Shown piece by piece: positions 62,392 to 64,000 of a DNA stretch of 64,000 nt. The notes below the pieces were generated by a model. The model was not told the DNA's origin. It saw nothing but the letters and a program-made list of their open reading frames with translations, and made no database searches. Source of the stretch: Flavobacterium sp. CBA20B-1 (GTDB taxonomy: Bacteria; Bacteroidota; Bacteroidia; Flavobacteriales; Flavobacteriaceae); assembly GCF_028473145.1 (NCBI RefSeq), contig NZ_CP092370.1, positions 1,550,001-1,614,000 of the forward strand, read 5' to 3'. The number at the start of each line of letters is the position of its first letter. The stretch's first letter is position 1. Made by a program: the position numbers and the translations under genes.

Positions 62392-64000
62392 ATGAAATTA
62401 AATTTTTTGGCAGCAGCGTTATTATTTGGAGTAGTTACTTATGCGCAAGACACAAAAACGATCAAAGGCCACATTTATGATGCAGCAAATAACAACGAAC
62501 CATTGGCTTATGCAACCATTATGTTGAAAAACACCGAGCTTGGTGCAGAAGCTGATGAAAACGGATATTTTGAAATTGAATGTACGGAAGGTTCTTATTT
62601 GTTAGAAGCATCTTATATGGGTTACCAAACCTATACCATTTCTTACGAAACTGAAAATCCTGAAGAGTTAAATATCAACCTAATTCCCGAAGTGGGCGAT
62701 TTAGACGAGTTGGTTATTACAATTAATAACAGAAAATCGTCGGAAACAGCTTTGTTGAACGATCAAAGAAAATCATTGGAGATCAAACAGCAAATTGGTG
62801 CTCAGGAACTTTCGCGAAAAGGTGTGGGTGATGTGGCAGCAGCGGTTGCAAAAACATCGGGCATTTCAAAGCAAGAAGGAAGCAACAATGTATATGTTCG
62901 TGGTTTGGGCGATCGATACAATTCTACTACTTTGAACGGCTTGCCGGTTCCGTCAAACGATCCAGAGAAAAAGAACATCAATTTGCAATTATTTTCTACT
63001 GAGTTGGTAGAGTATATTTCGATTGATAAAACCTTTAGTTCGAGAAACACGGGTGATTTTGGTGGAGGAAATGTTGATATTTTATCAAAAGATTTTAAAG
63101 ACAGCGCTTTGTTCGAAATAGAATTAGGTGCACAAATAAACACCAATGCCACTAAAAAAGGAAGCGATTTTCTATTGCCACAAGGACCAAGCAAAATGGG
63201 CTATGCAAACTATGGTGTGCCTAATAACGCATTAAGTGGTTACAATTTTCAAAACAGTTTACAACCTGTAAACGCAGGACCTGTTGGAGGAAATTTTGCA
63301 GTGCGTGCCGGAAAATCATTTTTAATGGGCGAAACTGGTAAGTTGAATCTATTTGCAAATGCAAGTTTCAACAATGGATTTACGTTTAGAGAAGGAATCA
63401 ACCAAAGTGCAAGTGCGCAAGGTGCAAAGCTAAAATCGTTCTATCAAGAGAATTTTTCGCACACTACCAACACCACGGGTATGTTTAACGCTAATTATCA
63501 CGTAAACGATAAAAACCGTGTGGCTTATAACTTTTTGTACATTAATTCATCGGATTTATTTAGAGATACATTCACCGGTTTAGACCGCGACTTTGAAGGC
63601 GATCATGATGCTTTATTGGTGCAACGAGGTACTTTTATTCAAAACACCGTATTGATTAATCAATTGTTGGGAAATCATACATTCAATGATAAATTAGGAT
63701 TTGATTGGGCGGTTTCATACAACACCATTAAAAGCGATATGCCCGATAGAACTCAAAATAAATTGTTTTATTGGAACGATACCGACAGTTACACCTTGGC
63801 TCAGCGAACCATTACCGATAACCATCGCTATTTTCAAAACTTGAAGGAAGATGAGTTGGCAACAAATTTAGCGTTAAACTATAAATTGGGTGCCGATGAA
63901 AACGGGAACGAAAAAGGAAAATTAACAATTGGATACAACGGACGTGTAAAGAAAAGAGATTTTGAAGCCATTCAATTTAACTTCCGAATTGCAGGTGCGC
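62392..64000 (+). CDS. TonB-dependent receptor, 5' part
   Basis: The first ~536 residues of an outer-membrane receptor that runs off the right edge. Signal peptide (MKLNFLAAALLFGVVTYAQ), a carboxypeptidase-regulatory-like domain (residues ~24-105, TIKGHIYDAANNNEPLAYAT ... MGYQTY), a plug domain (~130-235, GVGDVAAAVAKTSGIS, VYVRGLGDRYNSTTLNG, NTGDFGGGNVDI), then barrel strands. It lacks a visible TonB box call. It is divergent from PhoB-like genes and may be a phosphate- or nutrient-regulated receptor; substrate unknown. Confidence 0.92.
   Translation, partial: MKLNFLAAALLFGVVTYAQDTKTIKGHIYDAANNNEPLAYATIMLKNTELGAEADENGYFEIECTEGSYLLEASYMGYQTYTISYETENPEELNINLIPEVGDLDELVITINNRKSSETALLNDQRKSLEIKQQIGAQELSRKGVGDVAAAVAKTSGISKQEGSNNVYVRGLGDRYNSTTLNGLPVPSNDPEKKNINLQLFSTELVEYISIDKTFSSRNTGDFGGGNVDILSKDFKDSALFEIELGAQINTNATKKGSDFLLPQGPSKMGYANYGVPNNALSGYNFQNSLQPVNAGPVGGNFAVRAGKSFLMGETGKLNLFANASFNNGFTFREGINQSASAQGAKLKSFYQENFSHTTNTTGMFNANYHVNDKNRVAYNFLYINSSDLFRDTFTGLDRDFEGDHDALLVQRGTFIQNTVLINQLLGNHTFNDKLGFDWAVSYNTIKSDMPDRTQNKLFYWNDTDSYTLAQRTITDNHRYFQNLKEDELATNLALNYKLGADENGNEKGKLTIGYNGRVKKRDFEAIQFNFRIAGA

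Overview
The window is a chromosomal segment from a low-GC member of the Bacteroidota, almost certainly a flavobacterium (Flavobacteriaceae, Flavobacterium/Myroides-like). Reasons: AT-rich DNA with few Shine-Dalgarno sites; promoters of the Bacteroidota type (TTTG-N19-TAnnTTTG, clearest in front of the ompA-like, tRNA-Asp and 16S genes); type IX secretion (T9SS) C-terminal sorting domains; OmpA with thrombospondin-3 calcium repeats; DnaE with a fused proofreading domain; and the SusC-type start of a TonB-dependent receptor. Species cannot be named from sequence reading alone.

Layout. 1-3.2 kb: end of a MiaE-type tRNA hydroxylase, a MORN-like lipoprotein, a BlaI/BlaR1-type repressor and M56 protease pair, and a small TonB-domain protein. 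3.3-12.8 kb: an alpha/beta hydrolase, AddB and AddA recombination nuclease-helicases, an OmpA-like porin and glycine C-acetyltransferase (kbl). 12.9-16.2 kb: superoxide dismutase and three tandem related secreted proteins or lipoproteins of unknown function. 16.2-24.4 kb: truC, an EEP-family phosphatase/nuclease, dipeptidyl peptidase III, a cyclase-family hydrolase, and hemW-ruvC. 24.5-29.1 kb: a cyanophycin set (isoaspartyl peptidase, cyanophycinase and, divergently, cyanophycin synthetase). 29.2-33 kb: a flippase-like membrane protein, a DUF456 protein and more TonB-domain secreted proteins. 33-41.2 kb: three identical tRNA-Asp genes, trxA, dnaE, rpsP-rimM and a tRNA1(Val) methyltransferase.

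41.3-53.1 kb: a T9SS cargo gene, then a complete rrn operon on the minus strand (tRNA-Val, 16S, tRNA-Ile, tRNA-Ala, 23S, 5S) with repeats and tRNA-like remnants in its spacers. Next comes a two-gene operon (lipoprotein plus T9SS cargo) whose first gene is out of frame at a run of ten G, with an intact IS1182-family element 60 bp upstream, then a structured repeat and tRNA-Trp. 53.1-64 kb: an ECF sigma/anti-sigma/two beta-barrel operon, a T9SS gene fragment, an alkyltransferase-like gene, a LysE transporter and trmB. A small redox module follows (flavoprotein reductase divergent from a Fur-family regulator) enclosed by a 41-bp perfect direct repeat that duplicates the 3' end of the neighbouring kinase gene. 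The window ends with a PhoR/PhoB-like pair and the start of a TonB-dependent receptor.

The most interesting signals are the G10 tract that probably switches a surface-protein operon, the 41-bp-repeat-bounded redox module with its two symmetric operators, the tandem paralogue trio at 13.7-15.6 kb, the shared discriminator of the stable-RNA promoters, and the degenerate tRNA copies in the rRNA spacer.
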